Source of the DNA: Siphonodentalium dalli
Lineage: Eukaryota > Mollusca > Scaphopoda > Gadilida > Siphonodentaliidae
Length of the DNA: 64,000 nucleotides
Direction of reading: 5' to 3'
NCBI GenBank assembly: GCA_032622095.1
Contig: CP136067.1
Location: 58,383,899 to 58,447,898, forward strand
Each line of letters opens with the position of its first letter. Within the stretch, counting starts at the first letter, position 1. A program made the translations under genes and the position numbers. Positions 11,286 through 22,345 of this stretch are shown here, piece after piece. The notes under the pieces were generated by a model, which was not told the DNA's origin, searched no databases, and was given only the letters and a program-made list of their open reading frames with translations.

Positions 11286-11429
11286 CGTCGATGAACTGTT
11301 GTACGGCGATGAATATGTCGGCATTTTCGGTATAAGATATATCTATAAACCCATACAGCAATATTTTGACACCAAAGTTCGCATTTAGCTTAGCTAAACA
11401 ATGGGGATGATTGAGATCTGAGCATTACT

Positions 11430-11712
11430 GTTCAAGTTATGGTCTGAACAGACATCGGACAGACCAAAAAGGCGACATCTCCAAATAAACAATTATGAAT
11501 AACTCTAGAATGAAAAAACAGAACAAAACGATTGAACCCTCTATTGAATGTCCTCAGAGTAGTGAACATCCATACCAAATTTCATTGAGATCCGATCACT
11601 ATACTCTTCAAGTTATGACATGCATAGACATCGGACGGACGGACGGATGTGCGGGTGGACACACGGGCGACCGGACATGTGCAAAACAGGGTTTATACAA
11701 AAAGAGGGTATA
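11430..11712 (+). repeat. Dispersed repeat with (GGAC)n tail
   Basis: Contains ATAAACAATTATGAATAACTC, AACATCCATACCAAATTTCA and CATAGACATCGGACGGACGGA, and ends GGTTTATACAAAAAGAGG. A core followed by a short tetranucleotide run resembles Helentron-type or pearl-type tails. The diverged partner is at 10020-10180. Confidence 0.5.
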
Positions 11713-11714
11713 AA

Positions 11715-12062
11715 AAAGCACCATGTTACTGGAACATGGTACTACCATGGTCGTGTCATGGTACTACCATGGTATTCTGGTACTACTATTATACTGCCAT
11801 GGTACTACCATGGATCTCTACTAGGGTACTCTACCATGGTACTACCGTGGTAGTATGGTACTACCATATATATTATTACCATGTCAAGTTTATATCTACC
11901 ATGGAACTATACCATTCCACTCTACTAAGGTATACTCTAACATGTTACAGATGGAACTACCATGGTAATATGGTACTACCATCGTAAAGTGATATTTACC
12001 ATGGTACTACCATGATTCAATGGAACTGTATTACAGGGTACTCTACCATGTTACAGTTGATG
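11715..12062. repeat. CCATGG-palindrome array 2 (TACTACCATGG)
   Basis: Short units of about 11-20 bp based on GGTACTACCATGG, with CCATGG as a self-complementary core. A small related patch lies near 12715-12850. The open frames in three phases are artefacts of the short repeat. Confidence 0.75.
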
Positions 12063-12950
12063 CCGTTGTGTGTCTGTAATATTAGACTAGATTATTCTAC
12101 TATATGTGTAGACCAGGTCTTCTCGATCCACACCAGCTTGTGATATCGGATGGTCAATGCTGTTTTGGACAGAATTTCGCCCCGGCACTCTTCTATAACA
12201 TACTTTCATTAATATACCTACTACATTTAGTCCGGGCATTCCCATGGATTCCTGAATGTGATAAATCATATGTCAAGTCCGCGATTAATCTGTCTTCAAG
12301 ATGATATTTCACTTACCTTGATAGAAAAAGGTAAATTTAAAGTGATGATAAGATCGTTTAATATATTGTTTACGTACATTTTTCTGATATCGCGACACGA
12401 AATTCTCTGAAAATCAAGGATTTGTTTATACTTATAAATCCCGTTGCTTTGACAGTCAACAGACCTCTGATATGATATACGCATGTTTGACATATCATGT
12501 TTGGGACAGGTTGCCCTCTATGTTCATATACGCAGAGCGTCCATTTGATCTAAATCGAAGACTTACAGGCAAGATACCCCCCACCCACGATTATGTGTGT
12601 AAATTCTGTTATACATGAGTAACGGTATACAGGACCGGTCCAAAACAACATCAACCTAACCTATATATCCCAAGCTGCTGTGGTCCGAGAAGATTTGGTC
12701 TACTCTATAATTATGTTCCAGTTTATACTACCATGGTAATACCAATTATGTAATGAATGGTGGCATTGTGTACGGTACTGTGGTGTTCTGCCATGCTTCA
12801 GTTATCAAATAACATGGTACATATATATCGTGCTACCACCATGATGATATTGTGCTACCTTAACTAATTCACCGTAACTGTAATTCTATATATTATTACG
12901 GTGTATATCATAGCCAACATAACAACATGCTAATATAATTAGATCACTTG
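12063..12950. other. Intergenic, no supported gene
   Basis: Short open frames at 12104-12304 (+) and 12087-12269 (-) overlap each other. Neither has a recognisable domain or clear splice context. A CCATGG-type patch is present near 12730. Confidence 0.4.
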
Positions 12951-13560
12951 TGTCAGGACATTTGAAAACATCCCTTATAATTCAAGGCGGGCACCCTCAA
13001 CAACGGAATTAAACCATCCAGCCACGTCCCAACCTGTCCGGATGAAGTGTGTGTTTGATTGAGAGAAACGCAAATAGGAACTGTATTGGGAGAGAACGCG
13101 CTTGTCAATATTCCCCGGAAATTAATATGCAAAAATGAAATATTTGGACGCAAAGCTCATCTATTATTCACGGGAAAACCTTTCAAACACGACTAGAACT
13201 AAACATTCCGTTTTACGCCGAGTTCCCACTATCTGTAGGCTGCATTAATAATGCAAACGATTCTATGTCGCATTTCAGCGGTCGCCAGGTTCGGACAGAT
13301 TCGGCGTGGCCGGGTGCTAGGTACGTAGGCCAGGCATTGTGGCGGCCTAATCTATAATGCATGGGACATTAATTCACCATCGACTGATCGGGTCGAGCCG
13401 TAGAAGCGACACATCTATTATTGATGGGCACTTCATAACATTAAAGATACTTAGAGACACACGAGAGAGATATGACACAGCAGCCTTCAATTATTAACGG
13501 CATCCGTGCATTTCCTTCTAATGTATTGGAGGAACATTAAGTATACCAACTCCGAATATA
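12950..13560. promoter_or_regulatory. Candidate non-coding regulatory block
   Basis: This stretch has no repeat similarity to the rest of the window and has a more balanced base composition. It contains several POU/octamer-like sites (ATATGCAAA near 13126, AATAATGCAAA near 13246, ACGCAAATA near 13070), homeobox-type ATTAAT cores, and two copies of CATCTATTATT (13158 and 13412). It lies about 6 kb upstream of the zinc-finger gene. Enhancer function is inference; nothing in the sequence proves it. Confidence 0.3.
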
Positions 13561-14474
13561 GAAACGATCATTGATAAAACAGGGGCCATAGCACCATACT
13601 GTACATATGTAACATAGTGTAACTCTACATCTACTTTCGTCAAGGGATCTGAAGTCCACACGAAAACAAAACACCGACCAATTGATTATATACTCATCCG
13701 AGGGCATACCTCATTCTTTGTTCAGTTTGACTGCATCTGGATCCTTGGGGTAAAAACCTTTTTACTTCGACTCATTTTCACAGAATTCATGATGCGGTGC
13801 ATGTATCCAATAAAATAATCAAGGGTTCCACGACTGTGTGTATAGCATGTGGTCCAGGTTTTCTATTGCCAGCTTTTTCTCTAATATCTGAATAAGATCA
13901 CATGGATGATGACTGTCAGACAGATTTATTGATCGAAATGGCACATTGAGATGTCCCTCAGCTCAGATCAAGCTTGCAAATCGGTCCCGATTTTCGCGAT
14001 AGCCTGGACAATTTTAACACATATTGGGTGTTTAAAGTTGATATTTTTTCCCGAAGTACGTGACATATATAATCTTCAAGCTTCAAGCGAAATCGATATA
14101 TCAGTCTTAAATTAAATTCAGTGATTGCACTTTTTGGCTGTAATCAATGCCTGCGTGTCAATAACTATATATATAAAATAATTATACACTTAGTGCATAT
14201 ACGTCTCGTAATAACTTATTGAAATAAAAGCAACTATATCGCCTCAAATAAAATACAGTTTTATATTACTACAGAAAATTGTTCTGTGTAATTAGGCAGC
14301 TACATTACATGTAAGAAATTTCACGTTTGTCCTGGTTTGTCCAACTATTGGTTAAGCGCCGAAATGTCACAAAAGCAGGCAATAACTAGATTTAATTCGG
14401 GGGGCTTCAAGACTATGTGTGACTTTAATTTTCGATGACTGGAGCTTGCTGAAAATTTGCGAAAACCCTGTGCC
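13561..14474. other. Intergenic, no supported gene
   Basis: No long frame, repeat or RNA gene is recognisable. The region is AT-rich toward the right. Confidence 0.4.
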
Positions 14475-14525
14475 CTCTTATATATGCGAGCCTCCCATAT
14501 AGGGAGTCTCGCATATATAAGAGAA
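14475..14525. repeat. Near-perfect palindrome, piggyBac-MITE-type hairpin
   Basis: CTCTTATATATGCGAG is followed after a short loop by CTCGCATATATAAGAG. The same hairpin arms occur twice inside the MITE at 23451-23832, and here too CCCTGTGCC precedes and ATTGGC follows. This is probably a remnant of the same family. Confidence 0.75.
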
Positions 14526-14699
14526 TACATTGGCCTAACAATATTTACCTTTATACCTTTAGTTTGGTCGATAAACTCAAATTTCAGGGTCAACCTATAA
14601 AAATAATTTGGACTAAGTTGGTTTTTATTCCATTTTGAAGATGAATATATCCTTTATAACATATCCAAAATCCACTACAATCCGCACTGAGCATTTGTT

Positions 14700-14960
14700 G
14701 TAATCCAAGATGGCGTCCATGATGGCAGTTGGTATACAAAATTTCCGTGTTCACCAGGAGGGGGGGGGGGGGTCGCGGAAAAAATTTACATATATAGGGC
14801 GAACAAAATGTTTTTGCCCCTCTCGGGGACCCACCACCCCTCTACCTGCATTTTTTTTCTGCCCAAATTTTTGGACCCACCCCCAAAATCTTACAAAAAA
14901 CATAAAATATAAACCAAAATCATAGCCTAATACATGTCCTGATATCCTCAATAACTCCAT
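14700..14960. repeat. G-run/C-run dispersed repeat fragment
   Basis: AAGATGGCGTCCATGATGGC at 14708 is followed by a 13-G run (about 14760) and C-rich blocks with ACCCACCACCCC. It resembles the G-run elements near 6190, 16380-16920 and 39020. Ends are not defined. Opposite-strand open frames here are low-complexity artefacts. Confidence 0.4.
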
Positions 14961-15137
14961 ATTCTTTTATATAACAATAGTATAAGATGTTTTAGAGCTA
15001 AGGCCCAATAGTAATACTGTAGTAATAGGGGTAGAACAAATTTCATCTCCCCTATTTCTGTTTTATATATCTGCACATGGGTATGATGGCACCCAAGGAA
15101 AGTCACATTCACAGCAGCTCACAGTCTAAATACATGT

Positions 15138-15422
15138 ATGTATGTCATGTTGGTGTGCAGATTGACATATACCAATATTAGTGAAGAATTGGTAGTATTA
15201 TTAACTTATTATCAGAGTATAAAGTTTAGTTTAAAGCCAGCGGAGATATCCAAGCCACTGTCACCTTGTACAAACCGTCCGTATACATGTAGGTGCCCCG
15301 TGTGCAATGTTGTTTACTGGACGTTTCACATGGAAACCCATTATAAGAACAAGCATCCTGGATCAGACTGTCCAGTTAATATATGTGACTCTGAGAAAGT
15401 TCGCACGAAGAGAGTTGCATAG
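15138..15422 (+). pseudogene. Small frame with one C2H2-like finger, gene fragment
   Basis: The 94-codon frame contains CPVCNVVYWTFHMETHYKNKH at about residues 53-73, a plausible C-x2-C-x12-H-x4-H zinc finger, followed by a CPVNICDSEK acidic segment. The first 40 residues look non-coding in character. A splice-donor-like CCAG|GTTAGT lies 25 bp after the stop, so this may be a terminal or internal exon of a larger, broken or unannotated gene. The finger type is not one I can name. It could equally be a fragment of a transposon-derived protein. Confidence 0.35.
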
Positions 15423-15429
15423 ATTACCT

Positions 15430-16370
15430 GTGCAGTTTGATCCAGGTTAGTATGATTTATAATTAGTTTCAAGAACAAAGTTCATATTAGTCATGTTTAT
15501 ATTCTAGCTTTATGTTGCATATGGAATAAGTTGAGACTTTAATACCAAAAGCTATTTTTATAGTTACATTGCTCTATCCTGCTACATGTATATCCTAAAT
15601 TGAATATCAAAGCAACCAATAATGAACAAGCAACTAATAATTACAATACCATATGTATTAAAATTGGCAGTCAAATGACTGGAACTCCAGATATACTACC
15701 TTACTACATGTATATGTACAGTACGTAACTGCTTAGACTTGTGAATAATAACTGTGGTTGAATTAATATCACAAAAGGCTAAGCTTTCATAATGTTATCC
15801 AAATAGTATGAACTTTTTGTATGAGTTATTTTGTTTTATAGTTTTAAACCAGTGGAATATAGTGGAATTGTTATTTGTGTTTGTATCATCAAGTTTATCT
15901 TGATAACAAATAATATCCATTATGTGGATTAATAACAGAAGATGGTAATCATTTCATAATTATGCTTATATGCAAGCATTGTCGACTGATCGTGCCTGAG
16001 CATATAATTATGTTATAACAGTTAACAAATTTGTCAAAAGTAATTGCAAAATTCATCACATAATTCATCAATATAAACTCAGCTTTATAGCTATAACATA
16101 CAGTTTGACATCCAATTGAAAGGCTATCTTGGATATGCATATTATAAATGTTTGTTCTTGTGTTTTAATGTTTGTTATATGATTTGTTTATATATATATA
16201 TATATAATATATCTTTCATCCGTCGAAATCTGGTACATTAATTTTGACATACATCAGCATACATACACCCCTAAATGGTAGTTAGTTCTGGTTAGTATGT
16301 TTTAAATAGCCTAGTGTGTCATATGGTTGATATTAACAGATTACATGAGCGCAAAAACAGTGATTTTAAG
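15430..16370. other. AT-rich intergenic stretch
   Basis: No coding frame of note. A short (TA)n tract is present near 16190. Confidence 0.4.
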
Positions 16371-16379
16371 TGGATGAAA

Positions 16380-17450
16380 AAATTAGCATTTTTTGTCATT
16401 TACGCATTTTTTCCGGGTCCAAATGACCCACCCACCCCCGCCCTATATATGGAATTTTTGTGCGCGACCCACCCTGTGTTTACCAACTAATACCAAATTA
16501 GTAATAAAATAAAATACACACAAACAATGCGCAGTCATAAACCATATCGGTAGAATTTCTGTCCCAAAATGGACAAAATCGAATGAAATTTACAATTTGT
16601 GGAAAATTAAATAGCTAGTCCTTTAAGAGTGAACAAGCTCTCGAATTATGGGATGAAGAATGATTACAGATATAAGGGAAATTTTTATAAGATATGTGCG
16701 AATTCACTGTAATGTTTCTCGAAACGGTTAAATCTGGACATTTTGGGGCCTAATATAAAGCAATATAAACTGGGTCCAGAACACAGGAAAACACGTCGTT
16801 TTGAATGTAGTATACAAAAAAAATCCCCGGACCCCCACCGACCCCCTCTCCTGCTCCTGCTCATATATATAATAATACATACCCCCCCCATTTTCAAATT
16901 TCCTGGATCCGCCACTGGGAGAGGACTGGAACTGTGTTTATTTAATCAAATTGATGGTGTTTTTACTTTACACTTGCACATAATTTAACCTCTTGCTAAT
17001 AAGGGACACATCTTGTTAAAGTGGGTATTTTACCTTTATAACCATAAATATTTAGGTTTTTAAAGGTTTTGTTGGCATATTTTTCAGCCCGGTGCTTTGT
17101 TTGTTTATTTTTTGTGGGTGTACTTGATTAGCGTTCTCTCAGTTCTGGTGCAGACACAATGAGAGACCCTTACCCTGCCAACAACACATTATTTAGTAGA
17201 ATTTACAATTTTGGGGGTGTGTGTCCCAGACCTGGGTGGAAAAAACTTACGGTCCCGGTGGGTGTCCCAGACCTGGGTGGAAAAAACTTACGCTCCCGGT
17301 GTGGTGGGTCCCCAAAACTGAAAAACACAAAATTTCCACCTTAATTGTATCCGTAATTTTTTTCCTGACCCCCCACCCCCCCTGCCAGAAACAGAAAAAT
17401 AACGCAGTTTTATCCGCACTGTTTATCTTGAATAGTGTGATATATGTGTA
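16380..17450. repeat. C-run dispersed repeats and a 41-bp duplication
   Basis: 16380-16470 and 16800-16920 contain ACCCACCCACCCC-type blocks. The right edge of the second reads GGATCCGCCACTG, a terminus typical of some hAT MITEs, but no matching left end was found. At 17222-17303 a segment with GTCCCAGACCTGGGTGGAAA is duplicated in tandem with a 41-bp period. Open frames in this interval are low-complexity artefacts. Confidence 0.5.
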
Positions 17451-17460
17451 ATTAAACAGT

Positions 17461-17578
17461 TAAATGGGATTTAATAGGGATATATATTGATTATGTGACC
17501 TTTTCTAGAAGAAGTAATATATATGTACTCAGAGTAGTCTCACGAATGTGACCGATCATCGTTTATTTTTATATCAAC
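17461..17578 (+). repeat. Dispersed repeat S, copy 1
   Basis: TTGATTATGTGACCTTTT, then TCTCACGAATGTGACCGATC, are shared in inverted orientation with 42190-42300. At 42 kb the repeat is joined directly to an inverted-repeat MITE; here it is not. Confidence 0.6.
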
Positions 17579-17579
17579 A

Positions 17580-18330
17580 CTATCAAATCTGTCAAAATTC
17601 ACTACTATAGAACAGTATACATGAGTGCTATTCACAGAGTACTCGGTAAAATGTGTAGATCATATTGTCCGTGTCTTAAAATTGTTTAGTCATATAGTTG
17701 CCTCCGATCAAGTGATGAAACAAGAATATTTCGCTTTTATCACAATGATGCATGGTGGACATTGGTGGTATACTATGAACACAATTTATCAAAATACAAA
17801 GGAGTACCATAGTCTATCTTCAATAAATTCTCAACTTAACCAAAATTGCCCACATACTATGCGACAGAGACTGTCTTTATACCTGGAAATTATATTTGGT
17901 TATATTCACTAAGGCCACACGTACCACATTTTATGCAACCGCATTATCGCGTTTACTCCTTTTAACTAATGTTACACATGTCTGCAGCACACAAAACCAT
18001 AAATAGCAACACTAAGTGAATGGTCAACGCAGAAATAATAGATTTAAACTCACACAACCTGATATTTAGCCCAAGTACGTGGGTGGCAATGATAAGATAT
18101 TTTCAAACAATAACAAACTGAAAACTAATATTGGGAATAACGTGGTAGCATATTCCCGTTGACGACAGGAGCTTAGTAAAAGTGCAAACTAACTTGGTCT
18201 ACACGTACGTGCATGTAGCTATCCAGTATGTACGACATTCGACGTTGCGTGTACAGATAAGCCAACTGACGCTGTACGACTTTAGTCTACTTGCTATTTT
18301 CAAATTGGATTGTGAGAAAGCCACAATGTC
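17580..18330. other. Intergenic, weak open frames only
   Basis: Frames at 17625-17912 and 18182-18580 have no recognisable domain. The second is interrupted by a palindrome at 18331-18394 and is probably not a gene. Confidence 0.35.
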
Positions 18331-18394
18331 CCATTTATGGATGAAAATGACAAAATGTAATATATTACATTTTATCATTTTCATCAATAAATGG
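18331..18394. repeat. 64-bp near-perfect palindrome
   Basis: CCATTTATGGATGAAAATGA on the left mirrors TCATTTTCATCAATAAATGG on the right, with a self-complementary centre ATGTAATATATTACAT. It could be a tiny fold-back MITE or a cruciform-forming site. Confidence 0.8.
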
Positions 18395-18759
18395 TCTCGC
18401 CAGATTGTACCAAATGTCTTTTTGAAATCAATAAAGGTACAGAAGAACTTATATGACCCCTGGATAAATATATATCATGAAATTATGACTTATTTGGTAT
18501 CAAATCGGAAGGTGCCGGACATCTTTAAGTGCTATGTCCTTGTTTCGTACATCGAGACCCCATGTAGCCTCATTTCCTAACATCTATTGAATAACACACA
18601 CAAACAAAAAAGTGACTCAAACATATTCTTGTGATTAAGATACATCTGCGAGACGACCAATCAATCAATAGTTCGCCTTAATACAGTTTGAAATCCTTTT
18701 ATAAATATTATCGCGTTTTCATCGCAAGGAACGAGAAGCCTTCATCAATTATTAAAGCA

Positions 18760-19361
18760 CCCAATAGTGTTCCAACCAACGGCGCGCGCAAATAGCAGAC
18801 GATTAAATATTCACGCGCACCAGAATAATTCACATTGGGAGGCAGAGCGCCATCTATTATTAAACAGGTAGTAGTTGAAAGTGTGAGATCCCGAGCACAT
18901 ACGGCGCCACTCTGATCGAAAAGTAGAAGACATAGAAGTCATATAAAGTTATCTCGTTTACGATGCTAAACAGTTGGCGATTTGGTTAATTTCCGCGTGA
19001 AAATCTGGGTTGGAACTTTGAAACTTTCGTGGACTATGTGTGGCGTGCTGCCCTGTTGGAAGTTAGTGATTAACGTTTAAATATCTTCCTTGGAGTTTGT
19101 GTCAGCATATTCGATTCTGGTTGCCGTTATCTTCGGGAATAAGCTCAGCCTATATAGACTTGTCGGACTATATAAGTCTTCTCTGCTGTATTTGCGATTT
19201 ACTAAGAGGAAGAAAATAATTACAAGTCGAAATCTAATCCTTCTTGCTATGTACTTTTACACCTATGTGACTTGTGTAAATTACTGCCTTCTCGTGTGTT
19301 TACGAGCGAGATTCTCACAGGAGAATATTGAAAAGAAAAACGTTTAAAAATACGTTTAAGT
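18760..19361 (+). promoter_or_regulatory. Putative promoter and 5' UTR of the zinc-finger gene
   Basis: GC-rich patches near 18780-18820 (GGCGCGCGC), a CTCF-like AGCGCCATCTA at 18846 and a TATAAAG near 18943 lie upstream of the coding start. Three copies of CATCTATTATT fall upstream of this gene, one of them here at 18851. The transcription start cannot be placed, and an upstream 5' exon is possible. These readings are inference. Confidence 0.3.
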
Positions 19362-21332
19362 ATGTCATATTCAAATCAAGTTGAAATAAAACAAGAGCCG
19401 GCGGATTTTTACGAGAATTGTGATTCGGATTCTGAGAAACAGGAGATGCCGTCTAGTGCGCGCCCGATCACACACGACGCTCGATCACCTGACATAAAAC
19501 GTATAGAGGATTTAATGTCAGCGAAAACATTGAGCGCATATGTTCAAAACGCACCACTGGTCCGGAGAAGTGGTTCTCAACTAACTGTAAACGCACGAAC
19601 TTGCGCAGTCTGCGGGGAGAGCTTTGCCGATAAGGAGGCAATGACCGATCACGTTATAAATAATCACAGCAGTCTAGGTCAATTGATCAGAAATTCTAAC
19701 GAAAATGGAATTTCATTTGTTTCATCTAAAGATGACTGTGTCTATAAATGCGACATCTGTTTCGGGAGTTTTCGCAGCATTCAGTCATTCCTGACGCACA
19801 GAAGTTCCCACTTCAGTCGACAACCATTGGAAAATTCGGACGAGTACTTGACTGCGCTTTACGGATCTGATTTATTTGGAAACTATCTGAATGGAGTTCA
19901 AAATCAAATGACATTTACTTGCCAGGACTGTAAATCGGTTTTCAGAAGTAGAGATTCCTACGCCATGCACATGCTAATGCGCGCCCGTGAAGAAGTTTGT
20001 AAGCCACCGGGTACACCCGTGAATGGTTCGAAAAACAACACACCCACCAAATCACAAGTGAAGGAAGGCAAACATGAAAGTTTTGGACCTATTGATATGT
20101 CGAAAGAATCAGAGAATCAGACAGTTCTTTCTACTCAACAGGTTAGTCCTGATAAAACCATAAACGCTCTCATAGCAGCGGCAGATGACTCGAAAGGTTC
20201 AGGTTTGCAGCACTGTTGTTTGTACTGTGGATTATTTTTTGGAGACCAAGACGGGCTAGCCATGCACGTTATGTCGAATCATGCTGGAGAATCAGACAGT
20301 CAGTCACCTAAGCAGGGAGTTGAACATGTCAGAAGAGCTGGTTCTAATGCCGATAATTCAGATATGGTAGTCAGACATAGCTACATGAATTTCATCTGCA
20401 ATATATGTAGCCTCACTTTCGCCACTAAGGACACACTGGCGATGCACATGCTGTGGCACGCAAAGGAAGCTAGCACCGAAGAGGTGCGAGTAGCGGCAAA
20501 TGCAACCCCGAAAGGTAATGTGAACGCCGGTTCTTACTGGATGGGCTTATCTAGAACCTCGATGGACACGAAGAAACAGCATAGTAGTGACATAAATGAG
20601 GTACACCGACAGAGAACTCCCCATATTTCTGGACTAGAGTGGCAAATCGATCATAAGAGACGTGAAATAGTCTCATCCCTGTTCACTGGGATCAACGAAT
20701 CAAACGGACCTTCGTTGAACGGCGATTTTCTCAGGAACGGTGTTATCGCAGACGATATTCGCGCTAAAAGCGCCCCCGTGGAGGACTCCCCGAAGAAGGA
20801 AGCCAAAGACAGCATACGCCCAAAATCTGCGACGAATAGCGCGGAAAACTTCGTTCAAGTTCCGGAACACAACGGCATTTCCGAAGATGTCCGAATATCT
20901 AAATTACCGCGAAAGCGTCATGCTGAAACAACAAACCTCGATTACATTCCAACAGGAGAAACTGCTTCTTCAGAGAGTTATGACGACATATCATATTCCA
21001 GGACCACACAATGGCAAGATAAGCGCATTCGATACAACAGCTCCCCTCGCGAACCAGGATCTATGGATGGGTATGTTAAAAGTGCTGACGGTCGAATGGT
21101 ATCTTGCACCAGGAACAACGAACGTGGAAGGTCAGAAATAATTGACATCGTGTCTAATCACAAGCAGCAACTTGCTATGTGCAAGTTCTGTAATATAGTT
21201 TATTTGGACAGAACATTATATCAACTACACATGGGACTGCACAATGTCAACAATCCGTGGCAGTGTAATATATGTGGGAAAATATGTTCTGGTGTACATG
21301 AGTTCGCTACGCATGTTGTACATAGCACATGA
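19362..21332 (+). CDS. C2H2 zinc-finger factor, Ikaros/Hunchback-like C-terminal fingers
   Basis: A probable nuclear DNA-binding regulator of 656 residues in one uninterrupted exon. C2H2 fingers lie at about 81-102, 130-150, 187-203 (the second zinc histidine is absent), 286-307 and 346-366. A separated C-terminal pair lies at 607-627 and 635-654. The final pair, with CKFC...LYQLHMGLH and QCNICGK, resembles the dimerisation fingers that end Ikaros, Pegasus and Hunchback proteins. Other motifs are IKQEP at 9-13 (sumoylation-type), PIDMSK at 243-248 (close to the CtBP-binding PxDLS motif, suggesting repression) and PRKRH at 516-520 (possible nuclear signal). The start ATG has A at -3. AATAAA follows the stop closely. 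The linker between fingers 5 and 6 is long and polar. The ortholog group is not certain, so no symbol is given. Confidence 0.9.
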   Translation: MSYSNQVEIKQEPADFYENCDSDSEKQEMPSSARPITHDARSPDIKRIEDLMSAKTLSAYVQNAPLVRRSGSQLTVNARTCAVCGESFADKEAMTDHVINNHSSLGQLIRNSNENGISFVSSKDDCVYKCDICFGSFRSIQSFLTHRSSHFSRQPLENSDEYLTALYGSDLFGNYLNGVQNQMTFTCQDCKSVFRSRDSYAMHMLMRAREEVCKPPGTPVNGSKNNTPTKSQVKEGKHESFGPIDMSKESENQTVLSTQQVSPDKTINALIAAADDSKGSGLQHCCLYCGLFFGDQDGLAMHVMSNHAGESDSQSPKQGVEHVRRAGSNADNSDMVVRHSYMNFICNICSLTFATKDTLAMHMLWHAKEASTEEVRVAANATPKGNVNAGSYWMGLSRTSMDTKKQHSSDINEVHRQRTPHISGLEWQIDHKRREIVSSLFTGINESNGPSLNGDFLRNGVIADDIRAKSAPVEDSPKKEAKDSIRPKSATNSAENFVQVPEHNGISEDVRISKLPRKRHAETTNLDYIPTGETASSESYDDISYSRTTQWQDKRIRYNSSPREPGSMDGYVKSADGRMVSCTRNNERGRSEIIDIVSNHKQQLAMCKFCNIVYLDRTLYQLHMGLHNVNNPWQCNICGKICSGVHEFATHVVHST

Positions 21333-21352
21333 ATTCCTATTACGATATATAC

Positions 21353-21358
21353 AATAAA
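21353..21358 (+). terminator. Polyadenylation signal AATAAA
   Basis: A canonical AATAAA lies 20 bp after the TGA of the zinc-finger gene. If used, the 3' UTR is only about 40-50 bases, which is short for a regulatory gene, so a downstream signal may also be used. Confidence 0.6.
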
Positions 21359-21359
21359 A

Positions 21360-21916
21360 CAATGGACATTCAGAATATTTAAGACTATCGACTTTAATTT
21401 TATGGATAATTTTGTATCCTGAATATATCTTTGTTAATGCTGTTTTCTACTAAAAGATCCATAACTTGACGAATGGATTTGCTATTTGCCCCGGCATCTG
21501 ATTTGGACGACATCACTATATGCCAACTTACGAGTTTTTCCCCTGGACACTGGGAACGTGTTATCTGTGTTATATAACATAGTGTCTTAGTGTTATGATT
21601 GTTGTATAGCATAATGTCTTAGTGTTATGTTTGACTAAATTTTAACGAGTATTATCCTTGCCGTGTAACCCGATCCCAATTAACAAAAAAATGCCAATGA
21701 ATATGCGAACCGTACTCTGCATGTTATAAGGTCGTATACCATTAAGGCGGTTTCACAAAGCTCACGGATAGACTAGTGTCACGAATACGTTTATTTAGAG
21801 TACTACGTCATACATTCAAGGTAATACCTCATCAAATTGTGCACATGTTCTATATAACTGTATAACCGTCACAACTGATTGGGTACCAATTTCTTCGGTT
21901 TGTACCAAAACTTCAT
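21360..21916. other. Intergenic, downstream of the zinc-finger gene
   Basis: No supported gene. A small direct repeat of CATA(G/A)TGTCTTAGTGTTATG occurs near 21577 and 21609. Confidence 0.4.
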
Positions 21917-21920
21917 TTAA

Positions 21921-22341
21921 CGGCCCACTTAATTTTCGAGTCACCGATTATGATTAAAATACTATAATTCATTACCATTTGAAACGTCTGAGTCTCAGAA
22001 GATTCCCATAGCGAAATAGAAAACAGCTGAAATCATAGAAAGATTCCCCCGCTATGGCTTCCAGAATGCAACATAATTCAAACCTAAAATGTATTTTCAA
22101 TGGGAAGGGGAATAACTCTATCTTTAAGATAAAGAGTTATTCCCCCTCAATTGAAAATAATACACTTTGCACTACAAAACTGCTAAAAACACGTCGGTAA
22201 CTAAACAAAAACAACAAGTTCACAGTTTATTACACCGGAGAAGTTGATAATAAATGTTTTGGAGTTTCCTCTTTCAAATTGTATATAATATGGCATATAT
22301 TTTATATATGTGATCTGGGGGTTCGAAAATTAATTGGGCCT
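21921..22341. mobile_element. TTAA-flanked MITE, copy 1
   Basis: Terminal inverted repeats read CGGCCCACTTAATTTTCGAG on the left and the inverse of AGGCCCAATTAATTTTCGAA on the right. TTAA lies on both sides (21917-21920, 22342-22345). A second copy is at 56936-57359. A TTAA duplication is typical of piggyBac-group elements. The interior contains a strong palindrome at about 22108-22147 (GGAATAACTCTATCTTTAAG and its inverse). No coding capacity. Confidence 0.75.
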
Positions 22342-22345
22342 TTAA

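Noticed and set aside
19090-19347. 85-codon frame just upstream of the zinc-finger gene
   Set aside because: It has no ATG at its start, no recognisable domain, and lies in the probable 5' UTR or promoter.
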